Part shown: positions 12,506 through 22,821 of the stretch, piece by piece
Position numbering within the stretch: position 1 is the first letter of the stretch
Layout of the letters: every line of letters starts with the position of its first letter
NCBI RefSeq assembly: GCF_017591425.1
Contig: NW_024466307.1
Span: 4,665,001-4,729,000 of the forward strand
DNA length: 64,000 nucleotides
Source of the DNA: Ochotona curzoniae
Lineage: Eukaryota; Chordata; Mammalia; Lagomorpha; Ochotonidae
Reading direction: 5' to 3'
Notes under the pieces: generated by a model
Seen by the model: only the letters and a program-made list of their open reading frames with translations
Databases searched by the model: none
What the model was told of the DNA's origin: nothing
Made by a program: the position numbers and the translations under genes

Positions 12506-13209
12506 TAGAAAAAATCTCTCCCTGGTTCTTTCTATAAGAATATTTGTGAGTTCATTTAAGGACTATCTAAACATTCAAGAACGCAATCACCTTCAAGATG
12601 ACAGTCTCAAAGGTAGGAATTTCGACATGGTGAAAAAGTTTGTCTTGGTGGTGGTACGTTTTCAGTGTATTCCATTTACTTTCATGCAAAGTGGAGCTTA
12701 CTTCATTAAACCCAGATGCAATTCATTATCCAGTAACAATGAATTGGACCCTCCCAGTCAATCACCCGCAGGTTATGCACAGTTTGAGACTTTTTAAGGC
12801 TGTGAGTTGATAGTTTGACACTTTTGTTGTCACTGTGTTTTATGTAGTGCACATCCTTCATATAAAGTTTCGAGCTTAGTTCTCCCTTATGGCTTAAAGA
12901 ATTGTTTTAGGTCATAAGCCCTAACTGGAAGAAACATAGAATATAGTGTTTTTCTGGAAGTGAATACTTCAATATGAGGTACAGTGTGACACATCATAAA
13001 TACAGTTTTATTATGATTTCATGGATAATGAACCACTCATGCCTCTTTGCAAATAAATAGGTGTAATATACAACAAAGCTGTCAGATAAAGAACTGCTCA
13101 GCTATACTGTAGCAAATCGTTTGAATGGTAAACTGCTTTCAGAGTGTAACATTGTAACACAGTGGCCAAGATCTCAACTGAGTATGGGAAAATAGGAAAG
13201 TATCATATA
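12506..13209. other. unassigned sequence
   Basis: No gene or clear repeat. An 83-codon frame (12546-12797) has no recognisable domain. Confidence 0.5.
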
Positions 13210-14199
13210 TATGCACCCCTGAAAAACACAAGAGCTGAGTCTAGGATGGGCTAGGAGTAACTGGGCTGTAGCACCCAACAGTAAGAGTCAGAATGGTGTG
13301 GTCAGGCAAAGCTGCTATTCCTGCCAGGAAACAAGGTAAATCAAGTCAGGCAGGGCCAAGGACCCACTAGTGCATGTGGGGAACTCCTATGTCAGGATGC
13401 AATGCTTGCAGGTGAGCACAAGAACCGAGGCTGGGAGCACCCAGGTTACAGTACCTCCTGACATATGTGTGGGTCAGGTCTGGGGGTGGGCCAGGCTGGG
13501 CCAGTTCATAGAATCCACTGGAAAATAGGATTGGATACAAGACAGGCTGGGTTTTGTCTACAACACCAGCCAGTTCACATTAGGGCTGGGACTGGGGGGA
13601 GGGAGTGCTGGGCTGCACTAGGTGATAGCACCTGCCAGCATGAGCTGGAACTAGGGGTTAGACCGGGTACAGCCAGGCTGTAGCACTCACTGTTGGATGC
13701 TGATGTGAGGAAAGCCATATCAGTCTGTACCACAGCACCCACAAGTACAGATAAGACCTATGGGGGCTCCCCTGCTGGGCCACTGCAACCTGCTGGTGAG
13801 TGTGAGAACTGGGACTGGGGCAGACAAGGCTAGAAGGCCTACAACACCCATTGGTCTACATGTGAGCTGGACTGGAGAATAGCTAGGCTGGGCTAAGCAA
13901 CCATATCCAGTGGTACGTTCATGAGCCAGAGTAAGTTCAGGCTGGTTGGGCTTTGCAGTAGCATCGCTGGCAAGTGCTGGCAATACCTGGGAAGTGACAT
14001 CCGGGACTGGAGTGAGCTTAGTAGGGAAAATGTGGGCACCTCTCTGAAGGGCTGCAACTCTCATCTGAGCAGGATGAAAAGCACTGCCTGGTTAGACATG
14101 TAGGGGCACTCACCAGTGTGAGTGTGGGCTGGATAGTGTGGTCAGTTGGGCTGAGCTAGGCTTGGACATCTACTGATATGTACAAGAGCTGAAACATAT
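13210..14199 (+). repeat. degenerate G-rich minisatellite, about 50-70 bp units
   Basis: Roughly sixteen diverged units can be phased on a recurring core: 'cacccac-tggt', then 'gagctgggactgggg', then 'ggctgggct', then 'gtagca'. Clear examples start at 13271, 13558, 13632, 13736, 13788, 13847 and 14110. Units vary from about 45 to 75 bases. The block is far more G-rich than its surroundings. The open frames inside (13465-13683 plus, 13720-14064 minus) reflect the repeat and are not a conserved protein. It may be an internal part of a lagomorph retroelement or a stand-alone tandem array. Confidence 0.65.
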
Positions 14200-14315
14200 G
14201 GGACAGACTGTACTCTCTGATTTTAAATAAACTGTTTCCTAATTGTACATGCTAATCTGTACTATGGGACAGATGTACTATCTGATTTTAAATAAACTGC
14301 ATCCTAATTGTACAT
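14200..14315 (+). repeat. two tandem copies of an AT-rich motif
   Basis: Copy 1 (14200-14250) and copy 2 (14266-14315) share GGGACAGA, then CTGATTTTAAATAAACTG, then CCTAATTGTACAT. They differ at a few positions and are separated by 15 bases. They follow the G-rich minisatellite directly. A third copy is at 15917-15964. Confidence 0.85.
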
Positions 14316-14794
14316 ACTGGCTTGCACAGGAACCAGAGCTGGGGGCTGGTCTAATCAGGGTTATTATGAGTCACTCTCACTAGGCTGTTTTGCCTGTGTC
14401 AGGATTATTCACTTAACAGTGTATCCATTGTACACATGGGATGAGGGATGGTTAATGTTTACAAAGGCAAGGTCCTTGAACACACACATAAAGGTAAAGG
14501 CAGCTTTTTCATATGGTTCCTTTCCAGGGACGCCTGTTGTTTCCTGACTACCTTGTCAAGATTTGCAATTCCATTTCTCAACTCTTCAAATTCTTATGTT
14601 TAATGCACTGACAAGAATCACAGACTTCTCTGACATTTTTATTACTGTCTTCCACAACAGAAGGCAAACTCCATAGGGGCACAAAGAGAATCCCCACTGC
14701 CAAAAACAGTGCTCCCAATTGCATAGAAATATATCAAAAATATTTGTCAAATCATATGCATGCATATATATGATTCAATAATTGTTTATATGTC
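14316..14794. other. unassigned sequence
   Basis: No gene or repeat recognised. A 79-codon frame (14308-14547) begins in the tandem motif and has no domain signature. Confidence 0.45.
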
Positions 14795-15080
14795 AAATAT
14801 TTGTTTGACAAGCAGACACAGAGAGTAACAGAAAGACTGTAAGAGATCCTATCCACTGGTTGACTTTCTTTGGTTGAAGCCAAGATCAAGAAAATCGTAG
14901 AGATTCTATACGGATGGAAAGAACCCAAGTACAGGAGACATCAGAGCTTCTCAGCATTTGCATTAACATGGGCTGCCGTTGGAACCCCAATCCAGGAATC
15001 AAACTCAATCAGACTTGATGTGACCGATGGACGTAATCTATAAATCAACAATTAATGTAAAGGGTGAGGCTACACACCAG
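14795..15080 (-). mobile_element. very old CSINE-like fragment
   Basis: ATTTGTTTGACAAGCAGACA, CAGAGAGTAACAGAAAGACT, GAGATCCTATCCACTGGTTGAC and CCAATCCAGGAATCAAACTC follow minus-strand SINE order but with heavy divergence. Boundaries are unclear. Confidence 0.45.
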
Positions 15081-15916
15081 CTCTCCATGTCAAGGTTTAT
15101 ACGACTGAACTATTGCCACTCAATTAGTACCTTTCATACATGAAGAGTTTACTTATTAATCATAGAAACATACTTATAGGTTGGTTTTTATAAACTATTT
15201 CTCCAAGACGTTGTTAAAATCCAGTGAATTTTTATAACGACAGAAAAGCAAATTAAAATGATCCTTGCAATGGATTATATAATATCCTCAGACTTTACAA
15301 ACCCCTGGATAATGGACAACTGAATCAGAATAAGGGCATGAAAAATGTCTGAATCAATGTTAGAACAATAAAAATATTAAAAGAGCATGAACTTTTTTTC
15401 CTACTGCATTAGATCATAAATCTTCTAAGATTACTGGATCATATATTTCATATTGAAGAACACCAGTAAAGTGCGTATTATGTAGCAGATACTTAAAACA
15501 TGTTTGTGAATACCTTTGAAATAAATGTTTTTAGGGTCTTCATTTAATGCACGGCATTGCATTAGTAGATTACAGGCTGTTTCTTCAGCCTGTAAAGACA
15601 CACACACCTACAACTCCAAGGCCCTAGTGGTGGAGATACAATTTGGGGTCTATAGGTTTTCCTATTTTGGATATATCACGTACATTGAATCCTAGACTTC
15701 TTCACATCTTTTCTGATGCTTGTTGTGGAACATGACATTTTCATGTTCTGGCAATTTGCAATTATTCATTCCTCCTTACTGCCAAATAATACAGGTAAGT
15801 CCTTAGTTGTATTCTTATATAATTACAGTAGTAAGATACAAAGGACTTGTGTTTATTTTCAATGTGAACTAAAATATCTGATATGCATTAGGTCCTGAAC
15901 TGGACATAGGTGCTGT
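15081..15916. other. unassigned sequence, possible L1 antisense piece
   Basis: Most of this is AT-rich and unassigned. The segment 15690-15790, ending CCTCCTTACTGCCAAATAAT, resembles an antisense L1-derived word ('cattccttttta-tggctgaataat'), but the match is short. CAG/GTAAGT at 15792-15800 looks like a splice donor, but no matching open exon precedes it. Confidence 0.35.
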
Positions 15917-15964
15917 GACATACTGTTACTATCTGATTTTAAATAAACTGCATCTTAATTGCAG
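15917..15964 (+). repeat. dispersed third copy of the AT-rich motif
   Basis: TATCTGATTTTAAATAAACT, then GCATCTTAATTG, is nearly identical to 14278-14310. It lies about 1.65 kb downstream and without the flanking minisatellite. Confidence 0.85.
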
Positions 15965-16254
15965 CATTGGTTATCATTGCTACTTGTAACAATAGTAAAA
16001 TCCAAATTACAATCTTCACAACACTGAAAGATCTTATTTATTTTTGTGAATGCACAATTACGTTGAGAACAATGTGCCAATTATTCTACACTAGTTACAT
16101 TTTTTAAAGTTTTGTAAGAGTTGTTGATATTTTAGACATATTATGTGCTCTATTGTTTCTCTTGATATGCTTAACTATCTTTTTAAAATTTAGGTATTCA
16201 AAAGTATTTGCTATAAAACAAACAGTATTTTCACTTACTTGGAAAACTACAACA
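15965..16254. other. unassigned AT-rich sequence
   Basis: Nothing recognised. Confidence 0.5.
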
Positions 16255-16740
16255 GGACAGAAATAAGATTCGTCCAAATAAGTCACACCACCGCACTGGA
16301 CACGCATCTACCTCCAGACCTCAGTGTTCATCTCCCACTCCCCGGCAGCAAGGATCTGCGCAGACACTCGCAGCTGAAGAACTCCCACTGTCCTGCTGAT
16401 GACCCTCCCAACCGAGGGCCACAGGCAGGATGCTCATGCCCACAGATTCATGACCTTCCTGGGACTGCAGCAGTGAGAGGCAGTGCAGTGCTGAGTGTAC
16501 TGTGGGACGAAAAAAAGCCACCGTGTCTGCACAGAATTACTAGCTGGTTGCAAGCTGAAGTGCCTTGTGTCAAAAGGGCCTGTTCCAAAGAATGAGACGC
16601 CATGGCCCTATCTCCCAGTAAAAATCCCCATTTGGTTCCCATTGTAGGGCCAATTGGTGGATCTCTTCTGCCTGTATTGTCTCCCTTGCTTCAAGCATAA
16701 CCTGTTTTGGTTTTTGGTTGCTCATCATACTTTTGCCAAC
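16255..16740. other. unidentified GC-richer block ending in a T run
   Basis: Base composition rises sharply and several CpGs appear (for example in CACCGCACTGGACACGCATC and GGGACG). A 118-codon plus frame (16239-16595) and 66- and 64-codon minus frames overlap it. None shows a protein family or domain. The T run at 16741-16757 could be the A-tail of a minus-strand retrocopy, which would make this a retroposed fragment. I cannot identify its source. Confidence 0.35.
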
Positions 16741-16757
16741 TTTTTTTTTTTTTTTTT
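16741..16757. repeat. poly-T tract
   Basis: Seventeen consecutive T residues immediately after the GC-richer block. Confidence 0.9.
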
Positions 16758-17094
16758 GGAAAAGAGTCAAAAAACCTGAAGCTGGTATTAAAGCCAGCCA
16801 TATTCTACTTTTGCTCATAATTTTCTAAACCTTGATTATTCTAGTATAGCAAAACATAACACCTTTAGAAAAAATGCTTCTGTGTGTGGTGGATTAATTT
16901 TAGGAATTCACTCAGTTGATGTAATGATAAGATGCTATATAGTAACAGCTAGCCTGCAGCTGCCTCCCCAAAAAATAATGAACTCAAGGTTTTTAAAATA
17001 CCGCACAACATCATATATTCCCTTTCTTTGCTAATCTATTCCTTCCTAATAATCATTCCAATAGCCTCATGGTTTAAAAACTGCTTTATAACAG
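16758..17094. other. unassigned sequence
   Basis: Nothing recognised. Confidence 0.5.
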
Positions 17095-17612
17095 ATAGCA
17101 ATTCTTGAGTCAGGAAGTAGGGGAGGACCTTTAACCCAGAGTGCAGGAGGTAGGGAAGAGACAGGCAGAGAAGAAGAGCAGAAAATCTGACAGCAGTTTA
17201 CTGCTTGAATTTGTTTTACAAAAGATGCCCAGGAGTGCTTATCTGGGCACCCTGTACTCAGAGGGGCTTAAGCACCATAATCATGCTGTAAAAGCAAGGC
17301 TGAATCAGATTGCTTGAACAAATAATAAACAAAGATACACATTACTTGAACAGAAATGGATTCCAACTTGCCACATTCTAAATCTTGGACACTCCTTAAC
17401 TCCTGTCATAAAAACCCTGACAAATGGCTTCTCAGGCAGGCGGTTTCTTTAGGGAACTCTATATTACTATTATTGTCTTTGCTTGTCGCAAGTAAAGAAC
17501 GTTTTCCTCTGAGCAATGCCTGCCCTCTCTTCCTTCTCCTCTCTCCTCCCCGCTTCTCTTCTAGCAATAAGAAACGAGAAAGATCCCAAACGTCTGAAGA
17601 CATAACTTAAGG
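17095..17612 (+). mobile_element. possible solo LTR relic
   Basis: The arrangement is LTR-like. A purine-rich upstream part is followed by a TCATAAAAACCCTGACAAAT box and, about 95 bases on, by AGTAAAGAACG, which could be a polyadenylation-type signal. A pyrimidine-rich TCTCTTCCTTCTCCTCTCTC run comes next. I see no convincing TG...CA ends or target duplication. The opposing 84- and 65-codon frames come from the polypyrimidine run. Confidence 0.25.
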
Positions 17613-18993
17613 TGAAGAGAAAATGCTTAATACCTTAATGGAAGAATGGCCAAAATCACCCTATATCACATCCGATCAATCAAAACTATAATTTATTTTA
17701 TAATAAGTCATTCAGTTTCTAAAACATTAAAAAAGTGATCGTGAGACTTGTTTAGTCCATGTATATAGTGCATATTAAGAAATTATTTAGAAACTTACCC
17801 TTGTAAAAATCAGAAGTAAATCTAATAAAAGCTACTTTTCGCGAGAATAAGAAACAAGTGCTGATAAAGGCACCAGATAATTTACTACATACGATTAAAG
17901 ATTAAGTTAAAATGAACATGATCTTTGTGGATCTACATGTGCTAATGTGCTAGGACTTATAAGGAAGCTTATTTGTGGTGCTCAAGTTTCAAAATTCAAC
18001 AATATTTTATTTTTTTTACATAATGCAGGAAACGGGAATTTATATAAAGGCTTAGCTATTTGTCACCTTGTGGAGGTTCAACGAAGGCTTTGTGAATATT
18101 ACATTTGTGGAACTGTCAATGGGTGGCCTCTGAGAAATCTGATTATTACCATATCAAATAAATGGCTCATTTATCAGTCTTTGTATACCCTGCCTGAGTC
18201 TGCCCACATGTTTGAGAAAGATAATCACAGAGGGCTTGGAACAAACAAATTGGTTCTTTTTTGCTACTTTTGTAATTAGAAAAAAAATGAACAGGCAGAT
18301 CAAAGGTTCTCAGCTAAAAGGAATTTCATTTTCAAACATAGTAAGAAAAAAAGCAAGGGAAAGCAAGTCTATAAACTTACTATTATTATAGCCCTTGGTA
18401 TAATAACCAACAGATAATAAACGTTTTAAAATTAAATCACATTAGCATGCTTTGGATTGGATTTGTTACATCCATATGCTGAATATATTAGGAACTTAGC
18501 AATATTTCAATTCCTTAAAAAATACAAGATAAATTACTAGGTTTTACAATAGATGTGCTATCTTCAAAACCAATGATTGCCATTTTCCTACCAGCTGGCA
18601 GGCTTGAACACAGCTAAACTGAATATAAAAGTGCATCTATACTTGTTCACTTACACATATATGATTGGTAAATCTGTACTGGAAGAAATATGCTAAATTA
18701 TAGTTTGTTTGTCCACTCCTATCTGTCATAGGGTAGCATACTGTATTTTGTGTTTATGTTCCCAAATTCGAAAGTCAATTTCTAAGTTTACTTCTTTCAA
18801 TCAAATCATGCCCACTGCTTTTCAAATGATAGGAAATCTAACACTGTGGAAGTATTTTTAGAATACTATAAAACAATGAGAATCCAGAGGCAAGAACTGA
18901 ACACTATGCAGAGGCGCTAAGCTTCCAGTGACAGAATGAAACCACAACATCACAATAACCTAGGAACTGGAATGGAATTATTTAGCAACCCTC
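17613..18993. other. unassigned AT-rich stretch
   Basis: No repeat or gene recognised. A 110-codon plus frame (17947-18279) has no signal peptide, motif or family pattern that I recognise and has no upstream promoter feature. Confidence 0.5.
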
Positions 18994-19052
18994 TGATTAG
19001 GGTATGGTCTCCTGCATACCCTAATCATACTGCATATGGATACCTGCAGTAT
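18994..19052. other. two abutting perfect hairpins
   Basis: Hairpin 1 is TGATTAGGGTAT (18994-19005), a 10-base loop (19006-19015), then ATACCCTAATCA (19016-19027), a 12-bp stem. Hairpin 2 is ATACTGCA (19027-19034), a 10-base loop, then TGCAGTAT (19045-19052), an 8-bp stem. They share base 19027, and both loops are 10 bases. No microRNA-length stem is formed, so a precursor microRNA is not supported. Confidence 0.7.
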
Positions 19053-19239
19053 CCTGAGAAGACACCTGTGTCATGAATAGATTTGTTTTCTATGCTTATC
19101 TGTTTCGTAGCTGTTATGGACACTTGTAGAATTACCCGGCTTGAAATAGTCTCTCTGGTCTCTCGCATTTTCAAATATGCAAGTTCAACATGACAGAAAT
19201 TACAATACTCTTCTGGTTTGAGTAACTCTGAGTAATATC
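19053..19239. other. unassigned linker
   Basis: Nothing recognised between the hairpins and the LTR. Confidence 0.4.
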
Positions 19240-19628
19240 CATTGAAGGCGCACCAGTGAAGTCCCTGTTTCAGCATTGACCATGTTCCTATCAAACCCAC
19301 ATATTCCAAGTCTTGACCCAAGTGTGACTACACCTAGAAATAAGGATTAATAGAAGGAACTAAGGTTAGGTCAAGTCTTGAGAGTGGCTTCATGCAATCA
19401 GGCTGCTGCTTCCATAAGAGAGGGAGAAGGCAGAGAGCCTTCCCAACACACGCACACTTTGGAAGAGGCCATGTGAACACACAGTGAGAAGCCAGGAACA
19501 GGATTTCTGGATCGCGTTTGCTGGCACTTTGACCTGGGACTTCCAGCTTCCGAAATAACGATAAAATGAATTTATGTGGTTAAAATCACTCAGTCAACTT
19601 GACTTCGTTGTAGAACTCAGGCTGACTT
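19240..19628 (+). mobile_element. MaLR/MLT1-like solo LTR
   Basis: Ordered matches to the ERVL-MaLR LTR consensus are AAATAAGGATTAATAGAAGG, AACTAAGGTTAGGTCAAG, GAGAGTGGCTTCATGCAATC, GAGGCCATGTGAACACACAG, GAGAAGCCAGGAACAGG, TTGACCTGGGACTTCCAGC and GATAAAATGAATTTATGTGG. The last holds the degraded polyadenylation region. No internal retroviral coding sequence adjoins it. The 98-codon minus-strand frame at 19025-19321 overlaps it by chance. Confidence 0.7.
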
Positions 19629-20615
19629 GTGTGTACCTGCACAGAGGCTAGCACTGACAACTTCTTCGTATCATACACAAGTCAATATATCTGCTATGAA
19701 AAGAAAAAGAGCTTCTAACTGAAATAATCATTTCCATAGCTTTTCCAATAGAAAGAAAAAAAATTCCACAGAAGAATACAGGTACTGGGAGGTTCATTAA
19801 ACTTCAGGCTTCTAAAGGCAGGAGTGCAGGCTGAACCAGCATGCGGCCAATTAAGCTGCTTCCTCAACTATGGACTCAAACTCTGAAGTTTCTAAGCCAA
19901 TTTATTGATATGTATGCCACTGATCATGAAGAGTAATATCATCTTCATTAACTCATGGAATTATTTCTTAAATACCAATTATTTCCAAAGCACAGAAGAG
20001 ACAGAAAATATTTTTCAGGGTATCACGGTCTGATACAAGCCTGAAAAACACAGTGAAAAAAGATGGTGGAAAGTATTTGACCAACAATGTAATTCTGAAC
20101 ACTTTCATTGCTAATGAAAACATAATAAAGTGTCATTTTGTAGACAAAAATTTTTAGCCTTTATAAAGCTCCTACCACATCATTTAGTGGTTTGTTATAC
20201 GTTTAACAGTGTGTAAAGTATAATAAACTTGATGTTGTTAATTAATTTATTAAATCTGGAATGACATATTTTATTCATCACTACAATGGTATGATACTGA
20301 GAGAAACAGGCCTTTACTGGAGAAAATGCACATAAATAGTTAAGATCAAATTAATCCACAAAATTGAAAAATTGTACAATGTTTTATCTTTAGTTCATTT
20401 GTTAATATATATTTGTTGCATTGGCATTTTTATTAATAGATCTTGACTAGAATTCATTGATAATTCATATTCATAACAATTTTTCAGTTGGCCACAAGAA
20501 TATAGAGTAATAAAAGCATTAAATTTTCTGAGTAACCTACTTCTACTTCTTTAACTTCCATTTTTGTGGTTAAACACATTATGAAATTTGATAACAAAAG
20601 AAAAAAATAAAATTA
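19629..20615. other. unassigned AT-rich stretch
   Basis: No gene or repeat recognised. Confidence 0.5.
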
Positions 20616-20630
20616 CTCTGTTACGACTTT

Positions 20631-20954
20631 TTTAAGATTTATTTTTACTGTAAAGTCAGACATACTGAAAGGAGGAGAGACAGAGAGAAAGATCTTCTGT
20701 CTGTTGATTCACTCCCCAAGTGACCACAAAGCCAGAGCTGCATTGATATGAAGCCAGGAGCCAGGAGCCAGGAGCTTCTTCCAGGTCTCCTGGTGCAGAG
20801 TCCCAAGGCTTTGGGCTGTTCTCAACTGCTTTCCCAGGCCACAAGCAGGGAGCTGGATAGGAATCACGGCGGCCAGGATTAGAAGTGGTGCTCATATGGG
20901 TTCCCGGTGCATGTAAAGTGAAGATTTTAACTACTAAGCTACTGCATCAGGTTC
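20631..20954 (-). mobile_element. CSINE, full length, young subfamily
   Basis: All blocks are present in minus-strand order: AAGATTTATTTTTACTGTAA, GTCTGTTGATTCACTCCCC, GAAGCCAGGAGCCAGGAGCC, TCCCAAGGCTTTGGGC, CTTTCCCAGGCCACAAGCAG, GGAGCTGGATAGGAA and CATATGGGTTCCCGG. An imperfect 15-bp target duplication (CTCTGTTACGACTTT at 20616, CTCTGCTATAATTTT at 20955) flanks it. GCCAGGA occurs three times in tandem inside, a small local expansion. This is the tRNA-derived lagomorph SINE, mobilised by L1. Confidence 0.9.
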
Positions 20955-21154
20955 CTCTGCTATAATTTTTAACCATGTTCAGTTGCAAAGATTTCAAAGA
21001 AATGTATCATCTCTCTTTTGTTCATATAAATATATTTAAGTAACAGCCTGAGGTTGAAGTATACTCAGCACAATCAATTTGAAAATATCAACTGAGCAGT
21101 GTAGAGAAGAGAAACCATAATAAAACAAGATAGTTCACTCAACATGTGTGTGCT

Positions 21155-21211
21155 GCTTCCACAAGCACCATGCCAGACACTATGGCTCCCGTTGAGAACA
21201 AAGAAGATGCA
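21155..21211 (+). mobile_element. L2-like fragment
   Basis: AAGCACCATGCCAGACACTA followed by GAACAAAGAAGATGCAG resembles the L2 3' words 'agcacc..gccagacactgtgc' and 'acaaagatg'. It is short and directly 5' of a SINE fragment. Confidence 0.4.
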
Positions 21212-21329
21212 GAATCTGAGTGCCATTGCGGTCACTTGGGGAGTGAATGATTGAACGAAAGATCTTTGTCTCTCCTTCTCTGTATATCAGACTTTGCAAT
21301 AAAAATAAATAAATCTTAAAAAAAAAAAG
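21212..21329 (+). mobile_element. CSINE 3' fragment, young
   Basis: It begins within CATTGCGGTCACTTGGGGAG and continues through AACGAAAGATCTTTGTCTCT, CAGACTTTGCAATAAAAATA and AATAAATCTTAAAAAAAAAAAG. It is 5'-truncated, as is common for L1-mobilised copies. Its A-tail abuts the next, opposite SINE. Confidence 0.85.
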
Positions 21330-21616
21330 ATTTGTTTGAAATGAAGACAGAGAGAGTTCTTATCTGCGGATTCACTCCCCAAACAGCGTCAGTGCTGCAT
21401 CTGAGCCAGTCAAACCCCAGAGCCACGATTTCCATTCAGACCTCCAACCTGGGTGGCAGGGTCCTAAATACTTGGGTCATTAGTCGCTGCTCTTCCCTGT
21501 GCAACAGCAGGGAGCCAGATCAGAAACGGAGCAGCTGCAATTTGAACCCGTGCTCTAGCATAAAATGTAGGTGTTACAGACAGCATCTCAACATCTGGAC
21601 CACCATGTGGACCTAG
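21330..21616 (-). mobile_element. old CSINE, tail-to-tail with preceding copy
   Basis: GATTTGTTTGAAATGAAGAC, GCGGATTCACTCCCCAAA, AACCTGGGTGGCAGGGTCCT, AATACTTGGGTCATTAGTCGC, AGGGAGCCAGATCAGAAACG and GAGCAGCTGCAATTTGAACC occur in minus-strand order. This copy is older than its plus-strand neighbour, which probably inserted at its tail end. A 94-codon plus frame (21332-21616) is read through this repeat. Confidence 0.8.
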
Positions 21617-21629
21617 TTCGTTTTAAAAC

Positions 21630-21955
21630 ATGCACTTATTTCTCTAAAGGCAGAATGACACAGAGATAAGGAAACACAGTGACAGGGAGATGATGGTAAT
21701 TGCCCCCACCCATTGGTTCATCTCCCCAAATGCTTACAACATCTGGGACTTGGCCAAGTTGAACCCGGAAACTAGGAACTCCATATTAATTTCCTACATA
21801 CCATGTCATTAGGCCATCTTCTGCTCCCTTACCATACATATGACCAGCAAGCTGGTTCTGAAGGGGAGCAGCTGCTCTCCAATAGGTCCTTTTATATCAA
21901 ATGCTGGAATTATAGCTGTTGAGCATCTACACCTACTGGGCCTTGCCTGACCCCC
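21630..21955 (-). mobile_element. old CSINE
   Basis: CACTTATTTCTCTAAAGGCA, GAATGACACAGAGATAAGG, CCCACCCATTGGTTCATCTC, CATCTGGGACTTGGCCAAGT, TCATTAGGCCATCTTCTGCT and ACTGGGCCTTGCC hold the minus-strand order with many substitutions. Confidence 0.7.
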
Positions 21956-21959
21956 TGTT

Positions 21960-22165
21960 GACACATTTTATAAGAGCAGATATCAGTGTCTAAGAATAGT
22001 TCTTTCTAACGTCTCCCATCTCCCACAGGAACAGTTCTGTGTTCCCTGGGGTCTGTGGAGGCTGTATCACAGCTTCATATCTTTCGCTGCCCAGTCCTGC
22101 TTCTCTCTCTTTCAGAAGTATTGATCCCAAATAAACACCTTGCTTTCACTACCCCCAAAAAAGAA
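21960..22165 (+). mobile_element. possible LTR or L1 3' end
   Basis: TTTCAGAAGTATTGATCCCA followed by AATAAACACCTTGCTTTC is the kind of polyadenylation region seen in ancient LTRs and some L1 3' ends. The upstream TCCCACAGGAACAGTTCTG part is unassigned. I cannot decide the family. Confidence 0.35.
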
Positions 22166-22331
22166 ATAATTCATAAGAACACTCAAATAGTGGGTGCTTA
22201 AATAACCACAAGTGCATCTGAGGGACAATTGTACAACCACTTAGAGTTATTATTTTGACAAGTTCTTGATTATTTAATTGCTATTTATATTATCTTGCTA
22301 AATAAAATCACTACAGATGTTGATTTGCTAA
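22166..22331. other. unassigned AT-rich sequence
   Basis: Nothing recognised. Confidence 0.5.
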
Positions 22332-22344
22332 AATAATTACTAGT

Positions 22345-22672
22345 GGGCCCTGCAGGGTAGCCTAGCAGCTAAAGTCCTCACCCACCAAGCTTTGGGATCC
22401 CATATGGGCACTGGTTCTAAGCCCAGGAACCCCACTTCCGATCCAGCTCCCTGCTTGGGCTTGGGAAGCAGATCAGGACTGCCCAAAGCTCTGGGATCCT
22501 GCACCCTCAGGGGAGACTTGGAGGAGGCTCATGGCTCCTGGCTTCGGATCAGCACAGCTCCAGCTGTTGCAGCCGCTAGGGAGTGAATCGTCAGACAGAA
22601 GATCTTCTCTGTCTCTTCTCCTCTTTGTATGTCTGACTTTGCAATTAAAAACACAAATAAATCTTTAAACAG
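22345..22672 (+). mobile_element. CSINE, full length, with perfect target duplication
   Basis: The element runs from GGGCCCTGCAGGGTAGCCTA to ACACAAATAAATCTTTAAAC. The 13-base sequence AATAATTACTAGT occurs at 22332-22344 and again at 22673-22685, so the exact insertion site is visible. The preserved duplication and low divergence mark it as one of the youngest insertions in the window. The 64-codon plus frame inside is repeat-derived. Confidence 0.95.
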
Positions 22673-22821
22673 AATAATTACTAGTAGGTAAACTGCACCA
22701 AGACAATAAGCAAATATGTATGAAAAGCAGCAACGTTTCCTCGGCAGCAGGATTGTGTACTGTTTTCATTTTGGTTTCTGTGTTCTATAATTATCATAGA
22801 TATTTAGAATTAGAAAAAAAG

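Noticed and set aside
13465..14064. 72- and 114-codon frames in the 13-14 kb block.
   Set aside because: They follow the G-rich tandem repeat and show no protein-family pattern.
17356..17610. 84-codon plus and 65-codon minus frames.
   Set aside because: Driven by a polypyrimidine run in a possible LTR; no domain.
18994..19052. Possible microRNA precursor.
   Set aside because: Stems of 12 and 8 bp are too short for a typical precursor hairpin.
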